Assembly: GCA_945901065.1 (NCBI GenBank)
Contig: CAMDKI010000001.1
Coordinates: 434,001-498,000, forward strand
DNA: 64,000 nucleotides
Source: Chitinophaga pinensis
Lineage (GTDB): Bacteria > Bacteroidota > Bacteroidia > Chitinophagales > CAIOSU01
Direction: 5' to 3'
Below are positions 27,961 through 36,848 of this stretch, piece by piece. Each line of letters opens with the position of its first letter. Position 1 is the stretch's first letter. A program made the position numbers and the translations under genes. The notes beneath the pieces are model-generated. The model had not been told where the DNA came from. It saw only the letters and a program-made list of their open reading frames with translations, and did not search any database.

Positions 27961-28416
27961 ATGAAATCGAACCACTCGCTGTTTTTTGTTGCTTTATTGT
28001 TTGCCGCTTGTACTACGGTGTTTTTCTCATGCCAAAGAAACGGTGGTGCCAAAACGCCCGAAACACCTGTTGTTGAGAATACAAACAGCACTGAGCCTGT
28101 AATATCTGAAAACACGGCAATACCCGATACTTTGCCAGACTCATTGCCTGATCCGATTTCACCTAATCCATCAAAAGTCACTGAGTTTGTTTTTTTGTTA
28201 ACTACCAATAGCGATGGCACCTTTGGTTATGAAGTTACAGAGCGGGGTAAATTGGTGATAAGCCAACCTAATATTCCTGGCCAATCGGGCACTACTGGTT
28301 TTACCAAAAAAGAACAGGCCGCTGCTGCAGCAGCACTGGTAATTGAGAAATTAGAGCAAGGTATTATGCCGCCTACAATTTCTGAAAAAGAGCTAAAGAA
28401 AATTCTGAAGAATTAA
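27961..28416 (+). CDS. DUF4907 lipoprotein
   Basis: 151 residues. Signal peptide and lipobox (VFFSC, Cys near residue 24), then a linker rich in P, E, T and D (about 30-70), then a small domain with YEVTERGKLVISQPNIPG ... GFTKKEQAAAAAALVIEKL ... MPPTISEKELKKI. That pattern is the DUF4907 family of Bacteroidota; function unknown. Meets the zinc-finger gene tail to tail with a 5-nt gap. Confidence 0.85.
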   Translation: MKSNHSLFFVALLFAACTTVFFSCQRNGGAKTPETPVVENTNSTEPVISENTAIPDTLPDSLPDPISPNPSKVTEFVFLLTTNSDGTFGYEVTERGKLVISQPNIPGQSGTTGFTKKEQAAAAAALVIEKLEQGIMPPTISEKELKKILKN

Positions 28417-28421
28417 CCTAT

Positions 28422-28697
28422 CTAATATTCGCGTATTAGGCGGTGTTCGAAGCACCACATCCAGCGCTCACCATTTTCGGCAGAGGCAATAACGGGGTGT
28501 TTGCTGGTCAAAAAGTGACGGGTAGCATGGCGGTTGGGGCTATTGTCGCAGCAGAGGTTTGCTCCGCAAGTTTGGCAAGTACGCAAGTGCACCCAATTAC
28601 TTCCTGTTTTTACACATTCTTCGCATACGCCAGTATCAGATACCTTTATAGAGGTAATTTCCTTTAAGTCGAGGCAGTATTTTGGGTTATGTGCCAT
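28422..28697 (-). CDS. UBP-type zinc finger protein
   Basis: 91 residues forming one UBP-type zinc finger: C8, C25-x2-C28, C41-x2-C44, C49/C50, H57-x3-H61, H67, with a late C82 and H85. In eukaryotes this domain reads the C-terminus of free ubiquitin; in bacteria it occurs as stand-alone proteins of unknown role. The -7 box (TATTTTTG) ends 7 nt before the start, so the mRNA has almost no leader. Confidence 0.88.
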   Translation of the reverse strand: MAHNPKYCLDLKEITSIKVSDTGVCEECVKTGSNWVHLRTCQTCGANLCCDNSPNRHATRHFLTSKHPVIASAENGERWMWCFEHRLIREY

Positions 28698-28704
28698 GGT
28701 GCAT

Positions 28705-28712
28705 CAAAAATA
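28705..28712 (-). promoter_or_regulatory. -7 element (TATTTTTG) of the zinc finger gene
   Basis: Exact TAnnTTTG on the minus strand, ending 7 nt before the ATG. Confidence 0.5.
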
Positions 28713-28802
28713 GCATTTAAGGCTATAAATGAAAATAGGCCGTTACAGCTTTTGGGGGCTTGCGCAAATAGTAAAATGAGCTAACGCTTACTTATTGCAT
28801 TA

Positions 28803-29714
28803 CTAAAATACAGGGGTAATGGTAACGTTAACGGCCTTGTGTTGGCGCTGGTATATCAGCATTATTTCGTGCGAGCCGCTTCCGGTTGCGCTTCGGTATG
28901 CACCATTGGCTAGGTCGTAGGCATAGCCCAATTTAAACTGGTTGATGCCCGCATTGAGGTGATATTGCGCATTAAAGTTAGCCGACTTATCGCTCCTGAA
29001 ACCTGCACCCACCCAAATTTTTTCAAGTATTACGGCGTATAGGTTTAAATCGACTTGGGCGGTGCTTTTGGTCCATTTTACCAAAATGGCGGGCACTAGG
29101 CCCACTTTTTTATCTAATAGCATCCGGTAGTTGAAATGCGCATTATAGTAGTTTACCTGGGTTACGTATTTGTTTTCGAACACTTTACCACTGAGCATGC
29201 GCGGTATGCCAACGCCTGCCGATAGGCGTTTGTTTTTGTACATAATCCCTGCGCCGAAGTTGGGTATGAATACATTGTTGCCGGGGTTGCCAATAAAGGT
29301 TACATCGCCAGCTTGGTAAGCGGTCAGTTCTTTCCAGCTGGTGTTAAAGTTTTGCAGCCCAGCTTGTATACCCATTGATAGGTGTCCTTTACCTGCTTTT
29401 ATTCTATAACTGAAGGTACCAAACACCTCGTTTTTGGCATAAGGCCCCCAGGTATCTCTACCCAGCCAAGCGCCATAGCCAATATTGTTTTTTCGAGTGC
29501 TGTTATTGAATTGCACCATGAAATTTTTGGGCGCTCCCTCAATACCACCCCATTGGTTTCGATACTGTGCACCTACTTGTAGCATTTCTTCGCTGCCGGC
29601 AGCGGCAGGATTGAAAAGATATGGTTGTAGCACGTATTGGCTTATTACCGCATCGCCCTGTGCGCTAACCGCAAAGGAAGATAAACAAAGCAATATGACG
29701 TATACGCAGCGCAT
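28803..29714 (-). CDS. PorP/SprF family type IX secretion membrane protein
   Basis: 303 residues with a signal peptide (ends AVSAQG). Typical opening QYVLQPYLFNPAAAGSEE and alternating outer-membrane strands to the end. PorP/SprF proteins sit in the outer membrane; SprF is needed to export the type B cargo SprB. Here the start lies 1 nt after the stop of a type B cargo gene, so this is a dedicated cargo plus partner pair. Confidence 0.94.
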   Translation of the reverse strand: MRCVYVILLCLSSFAVSAQGDAVISQYVLQPYLFNPAAAGSEEMLQVGAQYRNQWGGIEGAPKNFMVQFNNSTRKNNIGYGAWLGRDTWGPYAKNEVFGTFSYRIKAGKGHLSMGIQAGLQNFNTSWKELTAYQAGDVTFIGNPGNNVFIPNFGAGIMYKNKRLSAGVGIPRMLSGKVFENKYVTQVNYYNAHFNYRMLLDKKVGLVPAILVKWTKSTAQVDLNLYAVILEKIWVGAGFRSDKSANFNAQYHLNAGINQFKLGYAYDLANGAYRSATGSGSHEIMLIYQRQHKAVNVTITPVF

Positions 29715-29715
29715 A

Positions 29716-31290
29716 TTAGCGTTTTAGCATTATGTATCCGGTCAGCGTTTCAGCGCCTTCCAAGGTGAGTTTGTAATAATAGATTCCTTCGGGCAGTTCT
29801 TCATTAAAGCCCCTGATACCTTTCCAGTCGTTATTGTAATTATCGACATCTAAAACCACTTCGCCCCATTTGGTAAATATTACCAAGTTATTGCTGGCGA
29901 AAGAACTAAGGCCCCTAATAATCCAAGCATCTAGCACCCCATCGCCATTTGGTGAAAATGAGTTAGGTACTTCCAATGCCGACTCTAACACGGTAATATA
30001 TACCCAACCAGTAGCACATTGTATAGGGCTGCCATTATCGCAAATTACGTAGCTAAAACTATCAGTACCAAAGAAACCAGGGTTAGGGGTATACAGTATA
30101 TTACCATCTCCTTGGTCTAGAATGGTGCCATTGGCTGCTGGCGATATGCTACTAACAAATATAGTTTGGTCTGTATTGGGGTCATTATCATTATCAAGCA
30201 CGTTAATGGTAGCGTCATTGTTTGCATCAATAGTTGCAGCATCGTTGCCGGCGGTGGGTAAGGCATTGGTAACAATGATTACTACAAAAGCATCATCGCA
30301 AAGTTGCGGATTGAAGTTGTCGCAAACGGTGTAAAATATTGTATCGCGCCCATTGAAGGTTCCTGAAGGGGCGTAAACTATTGTGCCCGAAGAATCGACA
30401 GTGGCGCTTCCATATGTTGGTCCAGAAGTGATCGTTATTGTAAGCGGGTCATCGTTGGGGTCAGCATCGTTATTCAAAACATTAAGCGATATGCTGCTAC
30501 CCGATGGGGTATTGCCTTGGTCGTTATTGGCAATAGGGTATTGGTTTACATATACAATTACTTCATCGCTCGCTGTGCAACCTATAGTATCTACCGCGGT
30601 AAGGGTATACACGGTGGTTATAGCAGGGAAAACCGAAATATTTAGTTGCTGGGGGTCGATAATAGAATTGGTGGGCGACCAATTATAATCGGATACTAAA
30701 ACACTACCTATAACGGTTGTGGTATCACCTATATTGATGGAATCATCTACGCCTGCATTTACAAAAGGGGGTGCAAAAACCTCTGCCAAACCTGTGGCCG
30801 TATCGGTGCAACCAGCATTAGAGTAAACTACTAATGTTATGTTTTTGATGCCAACAGTATCGTAAAGGTTGATAGGGAATTGAGTGTTAGCAGTGTTGCC
30901 ATCGCCAAAATCCCAAAACCAACTTACAATGGTATCCGTTACGTAGGTGCTGCGGTCGTCGGCAGGAGAGGGTGTTCCGAAACAAACGTTGTCGACCACA
31001 AACGCCGCATTGGGTGTTTCGCGGAGGGTAACATTAATACTATCGCGGTGCAATACACTTTGGCTATCGGTTACCTCTACCCAATATAAGCGTGTTGATG
31101 TAGCCACTATACTTTGTGAATTGCTGCCATTGCTCCATTGGTAAGCTAAGTAGCCAGGTCCAGCATCCAGTATTAGCGGCTCGCTGTTGCAATGTATGGT
31201 GTCAGGGCCTAAATTGAGGTTTTGGCTAGCCAACGTACCTGCGCTAGCGAGCATTAACCCAAGCAATAAAAACCTAAGCCAGTTTAGCAT
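29716..31290 (-). CDS. Secreted multidomain protein with T9SS type B (gliding/CHU_C) C-terminal domain
   Basis: 524 residues with a signal peptide (ends LASQN). In order: a short Ig-like unit ending near 110 (LGPDTIHCNSEPLILDAGPG), a PKD domain (about 110-175, SWFWDFGDGN), another Ig-like unit, then two tandem cadherin-like/Big-type repeats (NVLNNDADPNDD... and NVLDNDNDPNTD...), each ending in an FYTVCDN/FSYVICDN strand. The last 85 residues (NSFSPNGDGVLDAW, FTKWGEVVLD, YYYKLTL) are the type B sorting domain. Surface exposed, probably adhesive. First gene of the pair with PorP/SprF. A -7-like TAATTTG ends 4 nt before the ATG. Confidence 0.92.
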   Translation of the reverse strand: MLNWLRFLLLGLMLASAGTLASQNLNLGPDTIHCNSEPLILDAGPGYLAYQWSNGSNSQSIVATSTRLYWVEVTDSQSVLHRDSINVTLRETPNAAFVVDNVCFGTPSPADDRSTYVTDTIVSWFWDFGDGNTANTQFPINLYDTVGIKNITLVVYSNAGCTDTATGLAEVFAPPFVNAGVDDSINIGDTTTVIGSVLVSDYNWSPTNSIIDPQQLNISVFPAITTVYTLTAVDTIGCTASDEVIVYVNQYPIANNDQGNTPSGSSISLNVLNNDADPNDDPLTITITSGPTYGSATVDSSGTIVYAPSGTFNGRDTIFYTVCDNFNPQLCDDAFVVIIVTNALPTAGNDAATIDANNDATINVLDNDNDPNTDQTIFVSSISPAANGTILDQGDGNILYTPNPGFFGTDSFSYVICDNGSPIQCATGWVYITVLESALEVPNSFSPNGDGVLDAWIIRGLSSFASNNLVIFTKWGEVVLDVDNYNNDWKGIRGFNEELPEGIYYYKLTLEGAETLTGYIMLKR

Positions 31291-31444
31291 GATTCAAATT
31301 ACGGTATAACTTTACAATAGTTGTGCGTGGCGTTGTTAGCAGTTGTTCACGTATTATCTTCTGTTGTATAAAAAGACAAACAGCTGTGAGCGAACGAAAC
31401 CTCACCTGTATCTCGCTTTATTTTCCTTAAGCGGTCTTTTTCTG

Positions 31445-31472
31445 CTAGTAACCAGTAACCAATAACTAGAAA
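31445..31472. repeat. Heptamer array A, next to the FkbM gene stop
   Basis: Four 7-bp units in register: CTAGTAA, CCAGTAA, CCAATAA, CTAGAAA. Lies 6 bp beyond the stop of the FkbM methyltransferase gene. Confidence 0.6.
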
Positions 31473-31478
31473 CAAGCA

Positions 31479-32396
31479 TTATAGAAACATGACGTTATCC
31501 GATTCCCAGCCTGTTTTCTTTAAGTGTGCCAGTATATCAGTGCAAACAATTGGCTCGCCCAACTCATTGAGCACGTGTACGCGGTAGCCAAGGTCTTTGA
31601 GCATTCCAACGGCTTTTTTGTGACCACTGTTTTTGTTATTGTCGGCCAAATATTCCATTACTATTACGGGGTGTTGCTGCTTGAAATATTCCAATCCACC
31701 GCGCACTACTTGGTCCTCGGCACCCTCCACGTCAATTTTTATATAGGTAGGAGAAAAGTGCTCTTCGCTAAGCATAGTCGTAAGGTCTTTGCCCTGTATT
31801 TTTACTAGATTGGGCTTATTATTTTTGTACCAAGTTTCTTGCTCATATTGCCCACCCATTAAAGAGTTGTACTCCGAAAGCAATACTGGAAACTCATGAA
31901 ACGTAACTTCCTCAACCCGTTCGGTTGCGGCAATGTTGCGTATATTAATTTGGCTTAGGCCATTGGCATTTTTTCGAAGCACCTCGAAAGTAGCGGGCGA
32001 TGCCTCAATAGAGACCACTTTGCCTGTTTCGCCAACTAAGTAACCACCCAATAATGTGAAGTACCCAAAGTGTGCACCCACATCCAAAAACTGACCGCCA
32101 GTGCTTAGGTTGTTTACCAAGTACCGCGCCAAGCGTATTTCCGAAGGGTGGGTTTTGCCGCCTGTAAGGTAAATATCGGTAGCCGCTGGCAGTACAATAT
32201 GCATGGTACTACCAAAGAAGGTGCGTGCCGTGGTAATCATGCCCTTTTTGGTGTAGCGATAAATGAGCCACTTATGCACTTGTGCTGAAAAATAACGGCC
32301 AGGGGCGTTTAAAAGCCGCACAATTTTGCCAGTAGTAGCAAGTCGCTCTACTTTATCCAATTGCTTTTGCAATACCGCTTGTGTTGGCATGGTCAT
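31479..32396 (-). CDS. FkbM-family methyltransferase
   Basis: 305 residues. SAM-binding motif I is FLDVGAHFGYFTLLG (near 137), the acidic end of strand beta-2 is SIEASPATFEVL, and the FkbM motif KIDVEGAEDQVV with EYLADN follows. The family O-methylates sugars or small molecules and is often found with glycan or natural-product genes; no such genes are nearby. Start at 32396 is supported by a -7 box ending 4 nt upstream; an in-frame ATG follows at codon 3. Substrate unknown. Confidence 0.9.
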   Translation of the reverse strand: MTMPTQAVLQKQLDKVERLATTGKIVRLLNAPGRYFSAQVHKWLIYRYTKKGMITTARTFFGSTMHIVLPAATDIYLTGGKTHPSEIRLARYLVNNLSTGGQFLDVGAHFGYFTLLGGYLVGETGKVVSIEASPATFEVLRKNANGLSQINIRNIAATERVEEVTFHEFPVLLSEYNSLMGGQYEQETWYKNNKPNLVKIQGKDLTTMLSEEHFSPTYIKIDVEGAEDQVVRGGLEYFKQQHPVIVMEYLADNNKNSGHKKAVGMLKDLGYRVHVLNELGEPIVCTDILAHLKKTGWESDNVMFL

Positions 32397-32400
32397 ACGG

Positions 32401-32408
32401 CAAAGGTA
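32401..32408 (-). promoter_or_regulatory. -7 element (TACCTTTG) 4 nt ahead of the FkbM gene
   Basis: Exact TAnnTTTG on the minus strand, ending 4 nt before the ATG at 32396. Heptamer array H (32414-32448) begins 5 bp upstream and occupies the -33 region. Confidence 0.6.
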
Positions 32409-32413
32409 AGAAA

Positions 32414-32448
32414 TTGGTCAATGGCCTATTGGCAATAGACCTTGGAAA
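32414..32448. repeat. Heptamer array H in the FkbM promoter region
   Basis: Five 7-bp units: TTGGTCA, ATGGCCT, ATTGGCA, ATAGACC, TTGGAAA. The ends are partly complementary (TTGGTC and the later GACC). Confidence 0.5.
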
Positions 32449-32522
32449 AGTGAAATCGTTATAGCTCAAAACTTGAAATTATTATCCAACGTAGCAATTG
32501 AAAATTATAGCCTAAGCCACCC

Positions 32523-32580
32523 AATTTTCAAATTAGCACACCTGCCTGCCGGATAGGCTAGTTTTCCAAGTTCCAAATTA
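32523..32580. repeat. Composite intergenic repeat with palindrome, copy 1
   Basis: Contains AATTTTCAAATTAGCA (32523-32538), an exact reverse complement of 39947-39962, followed by a GC-rich palindromic segment (CCTGCCTGCCGG then AGGC) and two heptamer-like units TTTTCCA and AGTTCCA. Same architecture as the copy at 39947, in the opposite orientation. Confidence 0.6.
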
Positions 32581-32584
32581 ACAC

Positions 32585-35092
32585 CTACCGCTTCTTACGC
32601 TTTGCCCTAGTGGTATTGCTACCCGGCTGTTGGCGGCTGCTTCGGTCCGATTTCTTTTTGTTAGCTTCTTTTCGTTTGGTCGCCTTAGGCATGGCGCGGC
32701 CACTGTTTTTGCTGGCTCGTCCACCACCACCACCACCTGAGTTGGGCTTATTGCCACCAGTGCTTCCGCCACTGCGTTTGGGTTTGCCTCCTTCAACGGC
32801 CTTTCCACCTACATAGCTATTGGCATTGCTACCACGTCCACTCGGTCTGGCTGGTCCGCGCTGGTTGTTATCGCCTGCTGCTTTTTGCAGTTCGGCGCTT
32901 TCTTCTGGCGTTACTGGGTTCTCAGGGTCGGCTAGGTCAAAGTCAATCTGGCGGCGCTCCAAGTTGGTGCTCACCACGCGTACATAAATACGCTCACCAA
33001 AACGGAACTTACGGCCCGTATTGGTATCTACAATGGTCAGCTCGTTCTCGTCAAATCGGGTGCTGTATTCGCTCAGTTTGTTCTCAGGTATAAAGCCCTC
33101 GCATTTGTTGCCTTCCAGCTCTATAAAAATGCCTCGGCCAATTACCCCAGAGATAATACCCCAGAACTCTTGCCCAATGCGGTCTTGCATATACTCCACC
33201 TGCTTATACTTCACTGACTCACGCTCGGCACTCATTGCGCTGCGCTCCATGGCGCTGCAATGCACGCTCATTTCTTCTAGCAGCGGTTCGTTATAAGGGG
33301 CATCTTCATGTTCCAACACGGCATTCAGCACCCTATGCGTCAATACGTCAGGGTATCGGCGAATAGGAGAGGTAAAATGCGAGTAAAACTCAAATGCCAA
33401 GCCATAGTGGCCTATGTTTTTGGTGGTATAAAATGCCTTGGCCATAGTACGGATGGCTAGGCTGCTCAACACATTTTCCTCGGGCTTACCCTTAACACGG
33501 GCAAGAAGCCCATTTAAGGTTTCTGCTACTTGGTCAGGGTCGTTAAACTTCACTACATACCCAAACTTTCTAGCGAAATCGGCAAATTGCTCTAGTTTCT
33601 CCATGTTTGGGTAGTCGTGCACACGGTACACGTTGTATACTGGCTTTTTGTCGGTACGCAACTTGGCAAGGTATTGTGCCACGTAGCGGTTGGCCAGTAG
33701 CATATAGTCCTCAATCAGTTTGTTCGTATCTAGACTTTGTTTTACATACACATCCAGCGGCTTGCCTTCGCGGTCAAGTTTAAAGCGCACTTCTTCGCTG
33801 CTAAACTCAATAGAGCCTTTTTTCAATCGTTCACCGCGCAAGGCTAGGGCAATTTTTTGCATTACCTGCATCTCTGCCGAAAACGGACCATCACTTATGC
33901 CCTCCAGCACATCTTGCGCGGTGCGGTAGGTAAAACGCTTGTCGCTGTGTATTACCGTGCGGCCATACCATACTTCGTGCACCTTGCCATTCTCGTCAAG
34001 GTCAAATACAGCCGAAAAGGTCAATTTATCCTCATTGGGCCTAAGCGAGCATATAATGTTACTCAATCGCTCTGGAAACATTGGCGAAACCCTATCCACC
34101 AAGTACACGCTCGTGGCGCGCTCGTAAGCTTCCTTATCCAAGGCGCTTCCGGGCTTGGCATAGTGGCTCACATCGGCAATGTGCACCCCAATTTGCCAAA
34201 GGCCGTTGGCTAGTTTTTCAATACTTAGTGCGTCGTCAAAGTCTTTGGCATCGTCTGGGTCAATAGTAAAGGTGCTTACTTTGCGCATATCGCGGCGCGT
34301 AGCAATTACCTTATCGGGTATTACATCGGCAATGTCTTCAACCTCTTTCAGCACTTCATCAGGGAAAGCAAGCTTAAAGCCATTCTCTATCAATATGGAT
34401 TTCATTTCCACATCGTTGTTGCCCGATTCGCCCAATATTTCGGTTATTTTTCCGTGCGGACCTTTACTATATGCAGGCCAATCAGTAAGTTCCACCACTA
34501 CCTTGTCAAACTCTTGTGCGTTGTTTAGGTCATCATGGTCAACAAATATCTCGTAGGGCATTTTCTCGCTCTCGGGTACTACCTTCGGGCTTTTGCCATT
34601 TACGTGCAGCGTGCCTATGTATAGGTTTTTGTTGCGCTTTTCTACTCCGGTTACTTCGCCTTCGTAGCGGCCAGTTTTGCTCTTGCCTGTTACGCGGAAT
34701 CTAACGGTGTCCTTATCCAAACTATGGCCTAAGCGGCTAGGCGGTACAAATACATCGGCATCTAAATCTTCGCAGATAATGAAACCGTATCCCTGTATGG
34801 TCATATCTAATCGGCCAATTAGCGATTTGGTAACGGATTGCTTAGGAGCTACCGAGCCTTTCAGGGCAATAGTGTTATTAGCTGTCAATTCAATTTCGCC
34901 ACTTTTCAAAAGGCTATCAATAGTGCTTTGTACGTCGTGTTTATCATAGTCAAGCAAAAACTGCTTTACTACGCTCTTGCGGTGGTAATTTTTGCCAGGT
35001 ACGCTGCCCAAATAGTGCAGCAGCTCTTTCTCCAGCACACTTACTTCCAAATCGGGTTTCAGGTGCTTTTCTTTCTTTTCGTTTTTGCTCAT
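32585..35092 (-). CDS. rnr: Ribonuclease R
   Basis: 835 residues. 3'-5' exoribonuclease that degrades structured RNA and helps in mRNA, rRNA and trans-translation quality control. N-terminal winged-helix and cold-shock domains (about 20-230), then the RNB catalytic domain with FTIDPDDAKDFDDALS carrying the metal-binding aspartates (near 275-290), then an S1 domain (about 645-735). The last 90 residues are low-complexity, rich in G, K, R, S and N, as is common for RNase R. Monocistronic. Confidence 0.97.
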   Translation of the reverse strand: MSKNEKKEKHLKPDLEVSVLEKELLHYLGSVPGKNYHRKSVVKQFLLDYDKHDVQSTIDSLLKSGEIELTANNTIALKGSVAPKQSVTKSLIGRLDMTIQGYGFIICEDLDADVFVPPSRLGHSLDKDTVRFRVTGKSKTGRYEGEVTGVEKRNKNLYIGTLHVNGKSPKVVPESEKMPYEIFVDHDDLNNAQEFDKVVVELTDWPAYSKGPHGKITEILGESGNNDVEMKSILIENGFKLAFPDEVLKEVEDIADVIPDKVIATRRDMRKVSTFTIDPDDAKDFDDALSIEKLANGLWQIGVHIADVSHYAKPGSALDKEAYERATSVYLVDRVSPMFPERLSNIICSLRPNEDKLTFSAVFDLDENGKVHEVWYGRTVIHSDKRFTYRTAQDVLEGISDGPFSAEMQVMQKIALALRGERLKKGSIEFSSEEVRFKLDREGKPLDVYVKQSLDTNKLIEDYMLLANRYVAQYLAKLRTDKKPVYNVYRVHDYPNMEKLEQFADFARKFGYVVKFNDPDQVAETLNGLLARVKGKPEENVLSSLAIRTMAKAFYTTKNIGHYGLAFEFYSHFTSPIRRYPDVLTHRVLNAVLEHEDAPYNEPLLEEMSVHCSAMERSAMSAERESVKYKQVEYMQDRIGQEFWGIISGVIGRGIFIELEGNKCEGFIPENKLSEYSTRFDENELTIVDTNTGRKFRFGERIYVRVVSTNLERRQIDFDLADPENPVTPEESAELQKAAGDNNQRGPARPSGRGSNANSYVGGKAVEGGKPKRSGGSTGGNKPNSGGGGGGRASKNSGRAMPKATKRKEANKKKSDRSSRQQPGSNTTRAKRKKR

Positions 35093-35460
35093 AGTAATAA
35101 TTAATCAGCCCCTAAAACTTGGGTTGAGGTATAGTATAAAATTGGTAATTTAATTGGAATGTAGTGTATTATGTTATTGGTAATAAGTAATGAAAATGGG
35201 GCAAAGACCTTGCCCATACGGGGATATTAGTGTGGATAATATTACAAAGGTAGGGATATTTTTTGATTGGTTGGTAATTTCTAGTAATGCTTGCGGGGTA
35301 CAATGAGGTGGGCTAAGCGAGTACTGGTGGTAAAAACTAACAATATGCGAAACTAGAACAATACAAATACCCATCCAATACGTACGAATAACCCCATCCG
35401 CACTTCGCTAGCCGAATTATTCTAGTATTTTTACGCCCACCAACAACTAAAGGAAGCAAA
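35093..35460. other. Gene-free stretch between rnr and the 448-residue protein gene
   Basis: 368 bp that must hold two divergent promoters. I see a short period-7 run at 35174-35194 (TTATTGG, TAATAAG, TAATGAA) and a -7-like TATTTTTA at 35426-35433 for the rightward gene. No open frame, tRNA or hairpin terminator stands out. Confidence 0.4.
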
Positions 35461-36807
35461 ATGGCAGAAACTAGGAAGCGCGTATACCACTATGTGTACG
35501 ATGAACAGGTAGGGCAGGCAGAACGCGAACAAGATGGAACAGTAATGCACTCATTCCGTTTCAAGACCAAAAGCTTTGAAATAGAATCGGAGGATTTGTT
35601 TGACGAGGAGATACAGCTTTTCGCTTTCCCTATTCATTACCTGCACCATATTGATAGTATACTGCGCACGTTTGGTTTCCGCGACGACCCTTTTTACTTC
35701 TTCCACCAATGCAAAGAGGTGATCATGGCCCCTGAGCGTCACATCGACGATAAGGGTAATGGCAAATTGAGTTTTCAGGCACACTTTCACAACTTCCCGT
35801 TTTCGGTAAGTTCAGTAAACGATACTGCCATAGTAGTGGTAGGACTAAACGTAAAACCAGGCCAACCAGCAGGCAAACCGAAAGACTATTGGCTAACGGG
35901 CTATATACATGCCAACCGTTTCGAGTTTACGCCACCCGGCGAGAACGAGAAGTGGAATGGATACTACTACAACATGCTGCGCATAAGCGAGCGCAAAGAG
36001 AATGGGGTAGAGGTTTACCGCCGCAAGAAAATGTTTACCATGTTCTTCGCCATCCTGAATGATTTGGTGATACAAAATGATGTACACTTTATTTATGCCA
36101 GCATGGGCCGCGAAAATGTTGCCATTAAAGAGGCACTGCACCGCAGTGCCCAGCAGCATGGCAGGCACTATGAGCGCATACCGTATCGCATTTACTCAAA
36201 ATTCAATAAGTTTTGGGGCAAACGTAAGTATGAAAAGGGCTTGGTGAACATAACCAAGGATGAGGTGGCTTTGAAAAAGATGTACCAATTGGTACACGAG
36301 CGTATGAAAAACTACCTGTTCTATCACCACATTACCGAAGAGGTGTTTTTGAACATGGTGCGCCAAATAACGGAGTATAGCCACAGCAGTGGTGTATGGA
36401 TGACTACCGACGAGCAAGGCAATATTAAGGCTGCTACTATTGCCATGAATTTGGGCGATTATTTCCAGTTGGACATTGATAATGCAAAAGGTATATTGAA
36501 AGTAGTGCAGTGGATGCAGTTGTTCCACCGTTTCCTTTACTTTATACTTACCGTGGGCGATGTGGCTGAGGTGGAGAAGCTATACCGGGGTTTGGCCAGC
36601 TACTACCAACGCTATTACAGCGTACAAATGGCTTTTTTACCTTCCTGGGATTCGGACCCATACCTGAAAGTGAAGAAAAGTATTTTGATGGATGAGTACA
36701 TTTACTTTTTAATAGCGGATAGACCCGAAGAGCTAGAGCGCTTTAAACAGATAAGCAAAAATGGTGGACCTAACCTCAACTTGTTTGTCGATCAGCCGAT
36801 TATATAA
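35461..36807 (+). CDS. Conserved-looking protein of unknown function
   Basis: 448 residues, well-formed coding sequence (no low complexity, balanced amino acids). No signal peptide or membrane helix. Rich in aromatic residues and His. Parts such as FIYASMGRENVAIKEALHR and GVWMTTDEQGNIKAATIAM have the strand-helix look of acetyltransferase (GNAT-like) folds, and the two halves might be related modules, but I see no R/QxxGxG/A motif, so this is only a guess. It stands alone, divergent from rnr and convergent with the nadR-like gene (41-nt gap). Confidence 0.75.
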   Translation: MAETRKRVYHYVYDEQVGQAEREQDGTVMHSFRFKTKSFEIESEDLFDEEIQLFAFPIHYLHHIDSILRTFGFRDDPFYFFHQCKEVIMAPERHIDDKGNGKLSFQAHFHNFPFSVSSVNDTAIVVVGLNVKPGQPAGKPKDYWLTGYIHANRFEFTPPGENEKWNGYYYNMLRISERKENGVEVYRRKKMFTMFFAILNDLVIQNDVHFIYASMGRENVAIKEALHRSAQQHGRHYERIPYRIYSKFNKFWGKRKYEKGLVNITKDEVALKKMYQLVHERMKNYLFYHHITEEVFLNMVRQITEYSHSSGVWMTTDEQGNIKAATIAMNLGDYFQLDIDNAKGILKVVQWMQLFHRFLYFILTVGDVAEVEKLYRGLASYYQRYYSVQMAFLPSWDSDPYLKVKKSILMDEYIYFLIADRPEELERFKQISKNGGPNLNLFVDQPII

Positions 36808-36848
36808 CGCACTATGCTAAGTTAGTGCTTGTGGTGAAATGGCAGTGG

